Made by a program: the position numbers and the translations under genes
Origin: Euglena gracilis
Lineage: Eukaryota > Euglenida > Euglenophyceae > Euglenales
Length of the DNA: 64,000 nt
Direction: 5' to 3'
Assembly: GCA_039621445.1 (NCBI GenBank)
Contig: CP154957.1
Location: 39,092,654 to 39,156,653 of the forward strand
Notes under the pieces: model-generated
The model's database searches: none
Seen by the model: the letters and a program-made list of their open reading frames with translations, nothing else
Told to the model about the DNA's origin: nothing
In this document: one piece after another, positions 41,591 to 51,299 of the stretch
How positions within the stretch are numbered: position 1 is the stretch's first letter
How the letters are laid out: every line of letters begins with the position of its first letter

Positions 41591-42890
41591 CTTTTTATTC
41601 TGGGGGGGGGGGCTGAGCCCCCCTCCTCACCACTGCAAACAATTACATGTACAACAACGCCAAAACCGTCAAATGTGTAACAAAAGGATATTCAGGACGC
41701 GTGTTTGCTTTTGGGGGGTCAAGGGGGTAAGGGGGGTGAAGAAAATTTTAAAGGACCCAGGGTTGGTCGGAACCCGACCAATGGGGGTCTGAAAATCACA
41801 GTCGGCCCTTGTCGCACCAGGCTGGACCTGGTCGGCCCTGGACAGCACAAATGCATGATTCCCGTCGTTCTTTGTGGAATGGTTTCGACAAGTGTTCTGT
41901 GTTTGTTTTCATTGGTGCAGACGGTTCGATGCAGACAGAACAGCCGAATTTGCCATGCCAAAACATTTTGGTATGGCAAATTGGCCCCCAGGGGTGATGA
42001 GTCCCTGACGCAAATATTCGTTGTGATCGAGAGTGCTGGATCCCCAACAGGCTGTGTTTTACCAACCCCAAGGGGGAGGGGGGGTCCGGAGTGCCCTTGA
42101 GTGCCTGCCCAGGCAGGCACCACCCCCCCACCCGGGGGTGGTCGGATTTCGGCCTGTGGGAGCTTTCCTCAGAAAATAGGCCTCTTTTGATCCTTCCGGC
42201 GCCTTCGGCGCCGGAGTGCCCACTAGGCACTCTTGGCCGAGTGCCCCCCAGGGGGTCGGATTTTTGTGCTTTGGAGTGCCTGCCCAGGCAGACACCCCCC
42301 CCCCCCCCGGGTGGGGTCAGCACCCGACTAAAATACAGCCTGATCTTAAATCTGCTGATTTTTGTGTGCGAATTACCCGCGAATCTCAACCTGGAAAGCC
42401 CAGTTTATGCCTCCCACGATTCGCAGTCCATTTGGTGTTTTCAAAATCGAGCTGAACAATCGTGCTGAACCACAAATTTTTCTGTTGCTCAGGTGAGTGT
42501 GAACATACCCTTAATGAAATCATCGTGAGGGTTCCCCCTCTCGGCGAAACTTAAAAAAAAGATTCACATCCTGGGAATGATGCAATACAACCTGAAATGG
42601 TGCAAAAAAAACTTCTGTGTCTGGGGGGCTGGGTTCCATACTCATTAATGAACCCAAGGGCTCCCCCCACTGGCGATAAAAACACAAGTTTTCCGGTGCG
42701 AAGCACCAGGAAAAAAAAAAAAGGTTCCAACAAGGGTTCCCCAGACTTGTATGGGAATCTCGGAGGAGGGAGGGGGGTGGGGGACCCCGCCCTTCCAAAA
42801 ACAGGGGGGGACCCCTCCTACCTCCAGTTTTCGGTCGCCGAAAATTTCGGCCGATTTTATTTTGGGTCAAAAGATCAATTTTTCTGAAAT
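41591..42890. other. stretch without a supportable gene
   Basis: Contains two GAGTGCCTGCCCAGGCAG hairpins (42092, 42271; a third at 36302), each followed by a C-run and a variant of ACTAAAATACAGCCTG, so they belong to one dispersed repeat. A perfect TCCGGCGCCTTCGGCGCCGGA stem-loop lies at 42195 (quoted as TCCGGCGCC/GGCGCCGGA arms around TTC). CCGGTGCGAAGCACCAGG lies at 42692. Confidence 0.5.
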
Positions 42891-43045
42891 TTCTCAAAAA
42901 TGGTGGGGAATCAAAGGAAATGTCCGGAGACCTGAATTGAAGCCCTTAAAATGCCCAATTTGTTTTGATTTCCCCGCCCCTCCCCGCCTGGCCCGAGTTA
43001 CAGCCATTTTTTGGTGAATTTTGGACATTTTGCCAAATTTCATAT
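42885..43045 (+). repeat. dispersed repeat G, copy 1
   Basis: GAATTGAAGCCCTTAAAATG followed by GATTTCCCCGC and GAGTTACAGCCATTTTTTGG. Other copies are at 45010-45175 and 49345-49480, all in the same orientation. Confidence 0.75.
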
Positions 43046-43639
43046 TGAGGCTCAAGAGGGTCCTAAAATACACACCCAGCGCAAAGCGCCGGAAGATCCC
43101 CCCCCCCGCAGAGGAGGAGGGGGGTGGGGGGACCCCTCCGAATAGAGGGGGGGTGAGGGACCAGGTTTTGAATAGTGCTGAGATCTTAATGGAACTTGCA
43201 AATAACGGAAGGCCGAAAAGACTAGCACTACAAATTTCGCGCAACGTGAGATCAACACACCTGCAATGTACGGTAATTTTCAGTTATTTTACAGTTATTT
43301 TTGAAATGTTGAGAGCTCACAGACCCCCCCTCATACCCCCGATAACCCTTTTGTTGGATTTTTTCGACATTTTTTGACCCGGAAATGTCCCCAACTCAAC
43401 AGGTTTCGGGCCAAAAATTGGGGCGCCAGGGGTCGAAAACGAAACAGGGCCAGGCGTGTCGGCGGCCAAAACGGCGAATCGGGGGCGATTGAGGGCCTCC
43501 AGGGGTACATTTCGTCAGCGGGACACTTCTGAAAATAATGGACGTTTTCTTGAGATATTTTCGAAAAATCGATTTTTGACCGATTTCTGGACCCCGGCGA
43601 AATGGCAGACTCGGAAGAGGGCATGATCCCGGCTCCGTT

Positions 43640-43740
43640 CCCGGAATTTTTTTTTCAGTCGCGAGCGACTGGATTTCTAGTTTCCAAATCACCTCCGTTT
43701 GACCCCCAACTCCCCGCCAGGCCCGAGTTACTCAGCCGCG
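43640..43740 (+). repeat. dispersed repeat H, copy 1 of 2
   Basis: GCGAGCGACTGGATTTCTAG, CACCTCCGTTTGACCCCCAA and CCCGCCAGGCCCGAGTT recur nearly unchanged at 46095-46205 in the same orientation. Confidence 0.85.
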
Positions 43741-43937
43741 AGGGTCCCAAAAACTGGTAACCGCCCCGCCCCCCCCCACGCCCCCCCCCCCCCAACGCCC
43801 CCCCCCCCCCCCCCCCCCCGAGGTGGCCCCGACCCGGGGGGGTTGACCCCCCCCCCTTTTGCCCAGGGGTAAGCTTCGCTATTACCCATAAAGGGATAAG
43901 AGCTCAGCGACCCGCCTACCACCTGACCCCCCTAGGG

Positions 43938-44744
43938 GTGGGAGAATGGGTGACCCCCCCAACCACCTACCTCGTCTGCGGAGCTTCTCATACAACCCTG
44001 CAGGGTCCCAGACCCCTCCCAAAAGGGTCAGGGGGGGTACGCCCCTCCCCCCTGTACAAAACCAACTCACACACACTCAACCTTGTCCCCTACGGTCGAC
44101 CCCTATGGGGGGACAATTGTATGGGCCGCGGAAAATCTGTGGAAAAAGCCTTGGCCGATGGAAAATCTTTGGTTCAGCCAGGCAAAAAGGACAATGAAAA
44201 GTTGGGAAATGCGCCTTTGGGGCCCCAAGCTACCCACCCACTCACGAAAACCCAAGGGTTTCACCAAACACAGGCGTCAAATGAATCTATGGTCTGGACC
44301 CCCCCTCCGGGAGGGTCATTGGCCCCGGCCATGTTGGCAACAACAGACCAAGGGGCTAACTTCGGGGGGCTCCAACAGCCGAGGAGGCCAACGAGCCGCC
44401 AGGCCAAAATACCTCAAAATACCTTTATGTCCCAACTGGCCGGGGGCCAACTGTGGGCAACACCCTGTTTCAATCCCTTTTTTGGACTTTTTTGGACGCC
44501 CAATAAAACGGGAGTAACTCAGGATGGAAGCAAAGCGAGGACTAATACAGCCTCTTTAAGGGTTTCGGGACCATGTGTGATAGAAACTAAGACAACTTCC
44601 ACCCCAAGTGGGGGACGGTATGGAGGAGCCCACACCGCGGTTATCGCCGGGGTTACACCGTGGTTACGCCGTGGTTACGTGGGCAAGGTGCCTTGCAAGG
44701 TAATGGAGGCAGAGTTCAAAATTCTCTTTCAATTCACACGATGA
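43938..44744 (+). CDS. hypothetical ORF, 268 codons
   Basis: One of the longest uninterrupted frames in the window, from an ATG at 43938 to TGA at 44742-44744. It is Gly/Pro/Thr rich with some ordinary stretches (GRGKSVEKALADGKSLVQPG, TASLRVSGPCVIETKTTSTP, ending EAEFKILFQFTR). No domain, no intron signal and no similarity that I can recognise. It begins in a repeat-derived C-run block, so the first 60 codons are doubtful. It lies inside the inverted TAAGCTTCGCT brackets and could be element cargo. Chance openness in GC-rich DNA is the main alternative. Confidence 0.25.
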   Translation: MGEWVTPPTTYLVCGASHTTLQGPRPLPKGSGGVRPSPLYKTNSHTLNLVPYGRPLWGDNCMGRGKSVEKALADGKSLVQPGKKDNEKLGNAPLGPQATHPLTKTQGFHQTQASNESMVWTPPPGGSLAPAMLATTDQGANFGGLQQPRRPTSRQAKIPQNTFMSQLAGGQLWATPCFNPFFGLFWTPNKTGVTQDGSKARTNTASLRVSGPCVIETKTTSTPSGGRYGGAHTAVIAGVTPWLRRGYVGKVPCKVMEAEFKILFQFTR

Positions 44745-45009
44745 TCTTGGTTTGGATTCCACCTATCAACAATTGCTCTTAAGGTCATAGTGGTTGCATC
44801 ATTTTGTCCGCTCAAAAAAGGGGGTCAAACATGGGGGGGTCGGATGGGGATATACCTGTATCCCGCCTATGTGTCTTCAAAAATTGCTCATCATACACCA
44901 AAAACCGGTCAATAATGGCCCCACCTGGCCCGAAATACGGCCGATTTACGCCCCCAAACAGCACGGAATAGCCGTTTTCGGCCCTTTTTTGGGTCAAAAA
45001 ATCAATTTT

Positions 45010-45175
45010 TTAAAAAACTGCTCAAAAATGGTGGGGAATCAAAAGAAATGTCCAGAGACGAGAATTGAAGCCCTTAAAATGCCCTATCTAACCGTATTCT
45101 GATTTCCCCGCAGCTCCCCACCAAGCCCGAGGTACGGCAATTTTCCGGCCAATTTTGGCCATTTTGTAAAGTTTT
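45010..45175 (+). repeat. dispersed repeat G, copy 2
   Basis: GAGAATTGAAGCCCTTAAAA, TGCCCTATCTAACCGTATTC and GGCCAATTTTGGCCATTTTG; see 42885 and 49345. Confidence 0.8.
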
Positions 45176-45179
45176 GGCG

Positions 45180-46000
45180 TGTATTGACTTTGCCGTTTTC
45201 AGGCATTTTTGGTCCAAAAAGTCGAAAAAAATTTTATTCGCCCAAAACGATGTTTTTTGGCCTCCCGGAGCAAGGGTTTTCTTAAGGACCCCTGGGGGGG
45301 GGAGGCTGGCTGGAAATGAGCTGCTGGCTGGGGGTATGGGGGGGGGGGCTGGAGGGGGCTGGGCTGGGCTGGGTCGATGAAAAACAAAAATTTTTAAAAC
45401 ATTTTTGCCATTTTCGGCATTTTGATGGATGGAGCTTGGTCAAGGCTGGGGGGCTGTGACTGGGAAGCTGTGATGAGGGGAAAAAATGCAGGCATAGGTG
45501 AGCTGGGCAGCCCAGTTGGCTGGCCGGCCTGCGGCCGGCTAGCCCGGCCTTCGGCCGGCTGGCCCGGCTGGGCCCGACTTTATTTCACTCGACCCCCCCT
45601 GGGGGGGGTTCCCAGCCCGAATTTGGGCTGCTGGCTGGATTTGAGCTGCTGGCTGGCTGGACCCCCCCCCCCCGGGGGGTAGGGTACCCTCCGGCTTAAG
45701 AAAACCCCTGTCCCCGACCCCGGAAAAACTGTTTTTGAGCCCGAAATGAGCGGTTTTCACCCGCCAGTGCCCCGTTTTGGGCCCGAAACGGATGGAGTTT
45801 TGGGGCAAAAAAACAGGTCAAAAAAAGTCGAAAAATCGACATTTTTTTGTCTGAAAACATGTTTTTCGGCCTACCAGACCCGGAAAAGCTGTTTTCGAGC
45901 CCAAAAGCGTTTTTCGACGCCCCCCCCCCCCGGCGCGCTGTTTTGGGCCCGAAACCCATGGACTTTGGGTCAAAAACGTCGAAAAAAAATAAAAAGGTAT
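45180..46000 (+). repeat. about 120-bp repeat units J (GGCCTCCCGGACCCGGAAAA), interrupted
   Basis: Units contain CGATG-TTTTTTGGCCTCCC, GACCCGGAAAAACTGTTTTT, GAGCCCGAAATGAGCG and TTTTGGGCCCGAAACCCATG. They occur here before and after the 45271-45710 insertion, again at 50160-50610 in three tandem-like units, and in part at 58795-58845. Confidence 0.7.
45271..45710. mobile_element. hAT-like element (440 bp) nested in repeat J
   Basis: The left end CAAGGGTTTTCTTAAGGACC and the complement of the right end CAGGGGTTTTCTTAAGCCGG are inverted. The flanks are TCCCGGAG and TCCCCGAC (6 of 8 match). The interrupted repeat J unit is continuous across the insert (GGCCTCCCGGA ... CCCCGGAAAAACTG), which fixes the insertion point. 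The interior is GGCTGGCTGG-rich, like repeat D at 29640. Confidence 0.62.
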
Positions 46001-46094
46001 GGGATGTATGGGGGTGTCGCTGAGCTCTTATCCCTTTATGGGTAAGAGCGAAGCTTACCACCGGGGAAAAGGGGGTGGGGTCGAACCCCCGGTT

Positions 46095-46205
46095 CCCGGA
46101 ATTTTTATTTCAGTTGCGAGCGACTGGATTTCTAGTTTCCGAATCACCTCCGTTTGACCCCCAACTCCCCGCCAGGCCCGAGTTGCTCAGCCGCGAAGGG
46201 GTCCA
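46095..46205 (+). repeat. dispersed repeat H, copy 2 of 2
   Basis: Direct near-identical copy of 43640-43740. Confidence 0.85.
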
Positions 46206-46369
46206 AACTGGATAGGATTGCCCCCCACCTCTTCCGACTCTGCCATTTTGGCGGGATCCAAAAATCGGTCAAAAAATTGAATTTCAGAAAATATCTCAAG
46301 AAAACGTACATTATTTCCGGAAATGTCGGTCTGACGAAATGCACCCCCAGAGGCCCTCTGGATCACCCC

Positions 46370-46900
46370 CGTTCTGAGCACCACCAACTTATACCCAAAC
46401 TTATTATACCTATTATAATACAATATTTATATATTTATTTTCAAAATTACTAATTAATATGTATTAAAAAAGACCATTGGTCCTAATTATAATATATGGT
46501 ATTCTATTAATAATGTATAAAAAATAATTTAAAAAAAATTAAAAAATCATTATTAGTTAACAACGCAGACATGTTGGCGGAATAAGATGCATAATAGCTT
46601 GCTTCATTTGTCGGAAAGAAAGATACAACGCAAATGAACGTCTCTTTTGTGGACGAATGTTTTCACTTTCTCACAAAAAATGTTCAATCTGGTGATCTAC
46701 ACCATGGGGCTAAACTCAAAGATTCGGGTATGGTTAAAAAATAGAGGGGTCTTGAGAGTATCCCCCCCCCCTAAGTAAGCCCTTTGGGGGTCCAGAATCG
46801 ACAAAGGGGGGCTCGTTTAGGGGGGGGGTCATGGTAATAATTCGTAAAAGATCAAGTAGTGTTTATAAGGAAAATTGTGATTGAACCCCCGATTTTGGCT
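46370..46900. other. AT-rich island, left part
   Basis: Extremely AT-rich (TATTATAATACAATATTTAT, TTAAAAAAAATTAAAAAATC), unlike the GC-run sequence around it. A similar AT-rich stretch (49080-49340) lies on the other side of the recombinase element, so the element probably inserted into one AT-rich segment of about 0.8 kb. No gene seen. Confidence 0.6.
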
Positions 46901-49067
46901 TAAAACCGTTATCCAAATTCACGGGCTTCCCCACAGTAGGCAAGGGGTTCCTAACGAGATGCCTGCCATCCAAAAATCGCGTTTTTAGCATTCACGGGTG
47001 AACTTTGGGCATTCACCAGTGTGCTATAGCACACTAATGAATGGCGAATTCCGATCACGATCCTTGGATGTGCACTAGTGAACATATCACTGGTGCGCAC
47101 ATGTTCACCAGTGATTGGAAACCAATTTTTCCCGAGTTTTTTTTCCCCCTTTCTGCCCCACAGTCCAATGCAGTGCATCCAGTGCATCTCTTTGCCCCAC
47201 AGTCCAATGAAGCATTTTGCCAACGTGATGGAAGCCCAGATGCCCCGCCCCTCCCCCCCAATGTAGATGATTTTTTTGGCTGTTTTACGCGCTGCTGGTT
47301 CCCTAGGAGCCACAGGAGTTGATGCCCTTTTGGGCTCCCCCCCCCCCCCGGGCGCTTGGCCCGGGCATAAGGCCAGGGGGCCAACCTTAGGGGGGCCAAG
47401 TTGGCATGTTAAGAATTTTGGCGGCCATGAACAAAAGGCCTAAGGCCAACTTTAGGGGGGCCAAGTTTGCATGTAAGGAGGAGGGGGGCCAAGCGCCCGG
47501 GGGGGGGGGCCAAGCGCCCGGGGGGGGGGAGGTAGGCCCCAAGAACCATGCCGCATTAAAATGTTTTTTTGGAGTACATTGACGTTTGCAACCGGCATGG
47601 CGTTGTTTTTGCCTCCTTGGACGAAGTTTTGGTGGGATGGGCCAGATGGTGCATTGATGCTCGTGAACTTTTCAAAGCACAGCAGGAAGCCGATGCCTGG
47701 GTCCAGACAGGGCAGGAGAAGGCTGGAAACAATGGGTGCCTTCGATCCATACGAGTGTCCACTTTTCGGACTTTTGTAAATGCCGTAAGCAACGTTTACA
47801 AGGCATTGGCTCCCGTTTTTGCCATCATTGTACCCTCGTCCCTGAGCCAGTTCCAGTTCAAAGCAGTTCAATGCTTTGATGCGGCCGCTCGCATAATGCA
47901 TGAAAGGGCCAAAAAAGCACAGGGGCCAAGGGTGGATTGGCAAACAATGTTTTGCAGGCAGACGAGTTGCTCACTGTTTTGAAGGCTGCAGAAGGGAACA
48001 CTCTATTTTTGGTCCAAAGGAGGAACTTGCTTCTGTTGGGGTACACCACCGGCTATCGAGGAGAGGTTCTTCGGTGATTGGTGGTGGAGAGTTTTAAACC
48101 TGAAATTTTTGAGGGGCGTAAATCGTACAGCATCGTCGTGGGAACAATGAAAAACCTGCCAGGCGACCTAAATCACGTGGATCACAAACGTTTCTCATTG
48201 TTGATCACATCAGGCGATGACCCACGTATGTGCCCCGTCCAGGCTATCGACAGACAGGTGGCCCTTTTGAAAGAGCGCAGTGTCCCTCTTCCGGAAGATG
48301 CACCGAATTTTTTGTTCCGTTCTGTGCCGAATGTTTCCACTTGGAGCCTGCCGCCAAACCCAATTTCTGCAGAATATTTTCGCGGTTCCCCCTCCGCCGC
48401 GTTGTTCTCAATTGAAATCTCTCACTTAAAAGATGTGTATGCTTCTGTGTTAGTAACAACCTTTTGCGATGCAAATTCAATGTTACCATCTTGTTGCAGT
48501 TAGCTGCAACTCTGATGTTCCGTAATGGCGATACAGAGCATCTCCCCGGTTTGGAAATTTTTGGAACAAAATCAGGCAGGGCGGTCCATGAGGGTGTGCG
48601 TGCTTTCAGTGACACGGATGTGGCCGCAGCCAAAAGTGTTCGTTGTTTGGTGTGCGGGGTGGTGTATCATTTTGTGCGTGCCGATTTGTGTCGGGTGCCC
48701 AAAAAGCCGTGGATTTGTCATGGTTGCCGTTGAATTGTGCAATCCGTTGTCCTTTTGACCATGCCGACAATGGCATCGCGAGCATGTGTCTCACACTGAA
48801 TTTTGCTTTCCCGCGTGCCAGTTCAGTGTTCTGCCACTTGCATTGCCCTTCCTGCTTCTGAACATGCTGGAGGTCGGCCTCCTGTTCCAATCATTTTTTT
48901 CCTAATTTCTGTGAAAATTTGGTCCACGATTTTTCGGCGAGCACCCGTGAATGGATCACTAGTGCGCAGGTGTTCACCAGTGAACCATTCACTAGTGCCG
49001 CAGTGTTCACTAGCGAATGGACCCCGATTCCTCACGTGGGGAAGCCCGTGAATGGTTGACGGTTTTA
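46901..49067 (+). mobile_element. tyrosine-recombinase element with terminal inverted repeats (2.17 kb)
   Basis: The left end (46901-46934) TAAAACCGTTATCCAAATTC then ACGGGCTTCCCCAC; the complement of the right end (49067-49036) TTAAAACCGTCAACCATTCA then CGGGCTTCCCCAC. The subterminal regions repeat TTCACTAGTG and TTCACCAGTG many times on both sides, including a near-perfect palindrome at about 47018-47051 (CATTCACCAGTGTGCTATAG plus complement). The coding part resembles a Crypton-like recombinase. Cryptons as usually described lack terminal inverted repeats, so the combination is unusual. No target duplication was recognised. Confidence 0.62.
47569..48736 (+). pseudogene. Crypton-like tyrosine recombinase, broken
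   Basis: The N-terminal part (47569 to about 47930; DEVLVGWARWCIDARELFKA, FRTFVNAVSNVYKALAPVF) is a helical core-binding-like domain. After a frame change near 47930 comes ADELLTVLKAAEGNTLFLVQ, then RRNLLLLGYTTGYRGEVLR, with the box-I Arg in TTGYRGE. An in-frame TGA follows at 48075-48077, and then VESFKPEIFEGRKSYSIVVG, TMKNLPGDLN and SGDDPRMCPVQAIDRQVALL. Another frame from about 48464 carries QLAATLMFRNGDTEHLPGLE and ends with a Cys-rich tail (CLVCGVVYHF...PWICHGC) of C-x2-C...C-x2-C type. The H-x2-R and Tyr boxes were not located. At least two frame breaks and one stop make it inactive unless introns or recoding intervene. Confidence 0.6.
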
Positions 49068-49344
49068 AAAGTATTTGGTCAAAAAGGATTAGCTGGTACA
49101 TAATTATTACATATTAAGAGACCTACTGTATGTAAATGATGAATATAACACGACCTGGTATAGCATTTAATGAATAATATCTATTCACCATTTATATTAC
49201 ATTGCTTACAGGTTAATATTATATGTAACTTAAAAATGGTGGAATGGAGCAAAGAAAACTCTAAGGGTGAAAATAGTCGACTATTCGTCAGATAGGGGAG
49301 ATTAATCGGTTTTATTTGTTCATGAGGTTGAACGAACAATATGC

Positions 49345-49480
49345 GTCCAACCTTATCCGGGGACCTAAATTGAAGCCTTTAAAATGCCCTATCTAACATT
49401 ATTTTGATTTCCCTGCAGCTCCCACCTATCCGTGTTACGGCCATTTTTCGGCCAATTTTGGGCGTTTTGTACAGTTTTAA
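49345..49480 (+). repeat. dispersed repeat G, copy 3
   Basis: AAATTGAAGCCTTTAAAATG, CCCTATCTAACATTATTTTG and CGGCCAATTTTGGGCGTTTT. It directly follows the right AT-rich part. Confidence 0.78.
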
Positions 49481-49486
49481 ACCCCC

Positions 49487-49710
49487 CCCCCCTAATGGAA
49501 GCACGGGGCCGCTACAAGCGCAGGGTCCAAATAAAAGCGCACCCCCCGCCGTCGAAGGCGGCGGTCCGCTACAAGCGCACCCCCCATTTTGATGGGATTT
49601 CCAAAGGAAATCAACAAAAATCGCGCAGCTAGGGTCCAAATAGAAGCGCACCCCCTGCCGCGGGGGTGGCGGTCCCCTATAAGCGCACCCGTGCTTCTAT
49701 TAGGGGGGGG
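49487..49710. repeat. foldback element with AAGCGCACCCC direct repeats
   Basis: The ends are inverted (CCCCCCCCTAATGGAAGCAC; complement of the right end CCCCCCCCTAATAGAAGCAC). Inside, GGGTCCAAATA-AAGCGCACC occurs twice and CGCTACAAGCGC twice. Length about 220 bp, non-coding. Confidence 0.65.
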
Positions 49711-49724
49711 GGCAGGGTTCGATA

Positions 49725-50150
49725 TAAGGACAGGTGGGGGGGGGTGGTCCGGACCCCCCCCTGCGGGCCAGGAGGGGGGGGGGGTGGGGGGGGACACCCC
49801 CCCCCACCTAAACAGGTGCGCGGTCAGGGTGGCCGAATTTTCGGCCCGGCGCGAAGCGCCGGGCCGAAAAATTTTGACCCCCCAAAACGACCAAAAGTGC
49901 CATTTTGGGCACTTTTTGGGCAAAAATGTGCCAAAAATGCAAAAAATTTTCGGCGCGAAGCGCCGGAGGAAAAAAATGACCCTTTTGGGGGGGGGTCAAT
50001 TTTTGCCCCCGAGGGTCGGTCCGGACCCCCCTTGCAGGTGGGGCGGGGGGGGGTCCGGAGGCCCCCCTGCGGGCCAGGAGGGGGGGGGGGTGGGGGGGGA
50101 CACCCCCCCCACCTAAACCATGTACGCCCTCCTTATATCGAACCCTGGGG
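49725..50150 (+). repeat. dispersed repeat C, copy 2 (most complete)
   Basis: Bounded by GGGTTCGATATAAGGACAGG at the left and CTCCTTATATCGAACCCTGG at the right, so the whole unit has inverted ends of about 20 bp (GGGTTCGATATAAGGA). It contains two GGCGCGAAGCGCC stem-loops (49847, 49951) and TAAACAGGTGCGCGGTCAGG. Target duplication not evident. Confidence 0.8.
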
Positions 50151-50159
50151 GGGGGGGGT

Positions 50160-50610
50160 TAGTCTGTTTTGACTTGGCCGTTTTCGGCCATATATAGGTC
50201 AAAAAAGTCGAAAAAAATCAAAAAAATTCTTAACCCGAAACGATGCTTTTTTGGCCTCCCAGACCCAGAAAAACTGTTTTTGAGCCGAAAATGAGCGTTT
50301 TTCGACCCCCCGGCCCCCCGTTTTTGGCCCGAAACCCATTGGAAAAATGGAAAATTTGTTTTGTCCGAAACGATGTGTTTGGCCTCCGGGACCTGGAAAA
50401 ACAATTTTGAGCTGAAAATGAGGGTTTTTTCACCCCCCGGCACCCCGTTTTGGGCCTGAAACCCATGGACTTTGGGTCAAAAACGGGCCAAAAAGGTCGA
50501 AAACCCCCCAAAAAGTTCTTTGGCCTCACGGACCCGGAAAAACTGTTTTTGCGCCGAAAATGAGTGTTTTTCAACCCCCCCCCTCCCGGCCCCCGTTTTC
50601 GGTTTTACAA
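50160..50610 (+). repeat. repeat J, three tandem-like units
   Basis: Units begin near CGATGCTTTTTTGGCCTCCC (50241), CGATGTGTTTGGCCTCC (50369) and TTCTTTGGCCTCACGGACCC (50516). Each continues GGAAAAAC-(GTTTTTGAGC) and CCCGTTTTTGGCC. Confidence 0.7.
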
Positions 50611-50839
50611 TTAAAATCCGCGCAATTAAAGAGCTCAGCACTGTCCAAAATCTGGTAAACCCCCACCGCTCCAGGAGGGAGGCAGGGGCTGGGGGGGGGG
50701 GGTCATGGCACCCCCCTGGAACCAAAAAAAGTTTTCTTCCCCGACACTTTGCACAGAAAACATGTGAGAGTCCGGGACCACCCCCTCCCCCTCCCCCCAG
50801 CACCTCCCAGCAGGGGGGGGGGGAAATGCGCTCGCCCGG

Positions 50840-51230
50840 CCTCGGAAAAAATGCGCAAAAATGCGCAAAAAAATGCGCAAAAAATGCGCATTTTTTCCAA
50901 ATGTGCAAAATCCGAGGAAAAATGCGCAAAAATCACGAAAATGCAAAAATTACCCAAAAACATGCAAAAATGGCACCAAATTTGAAGAAATTATGTAGAA
51001 TAATGAGGAAAATGTACGTTTCAAAAAAAGTCAAAAATTTCAAATTTTTGCAAAAAATTGCAAAAATGGTCAAAAAATGCGAAAAATTTGGAAAACCACA
51101 AAAAAATGTGCCAAAAAGCAAAAAAATGTGCTGAAAAAAAAACGAAAAAATGCGCAAAAAATGCGAAAAAATGCGCATTTTTGGAAAATTTGAAAAAAAT
51201 GCGCAAAAATGCGCAAAAATGCGAAACGCA
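50840..51230 (+). repeat. AAAAATGCGC-rich low-complexity tract
   Basis: AAATGCGCAAAA and variants repeat about 20 times in A-rich DNA. Long frames (Lys/Asn/Met/Cys on plus, Phe/Ile/Ala on minus) are compositional. The GCGCAAAATGCGC cores recall, but do not equal, the palindromes at 30.1-33 kb. Confidence 0.8.
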
Positions 51231-51299
51231 TCCCCCCCCCCCTGCTCCCAGCTGGGTTGCAGACCCCCCCCCGGGGGGGGTGCACTGTATATTAGAAAA

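Larger units (their letters stand above)
43840..46085. other. 2.2-kb segment bracketed by inverted TAAGCTTCGCT repeats
   Basis: 43855-43915 reads CCCAGGGGTAAGCTTCGCTA...ACCCATAAAGGGATAAGAGC. The complement of 46018-46080 reads GGTGGTAAGCTTCGCTCTTA...CATAAAGGGATAAGAGCTCA. The arms are about 60 bp. The segment could be an element with inverted ends, but no target duplication was found, and repeat H lies just outside the left arm and outside the right arm. Confidence 0.5.

Noticed and set aside
50472-51134. 220-codon Lys/Asn/Met/Cys-rich frame
   Set aside because: Produced by the AAAAATGCGC low-complexity tract.
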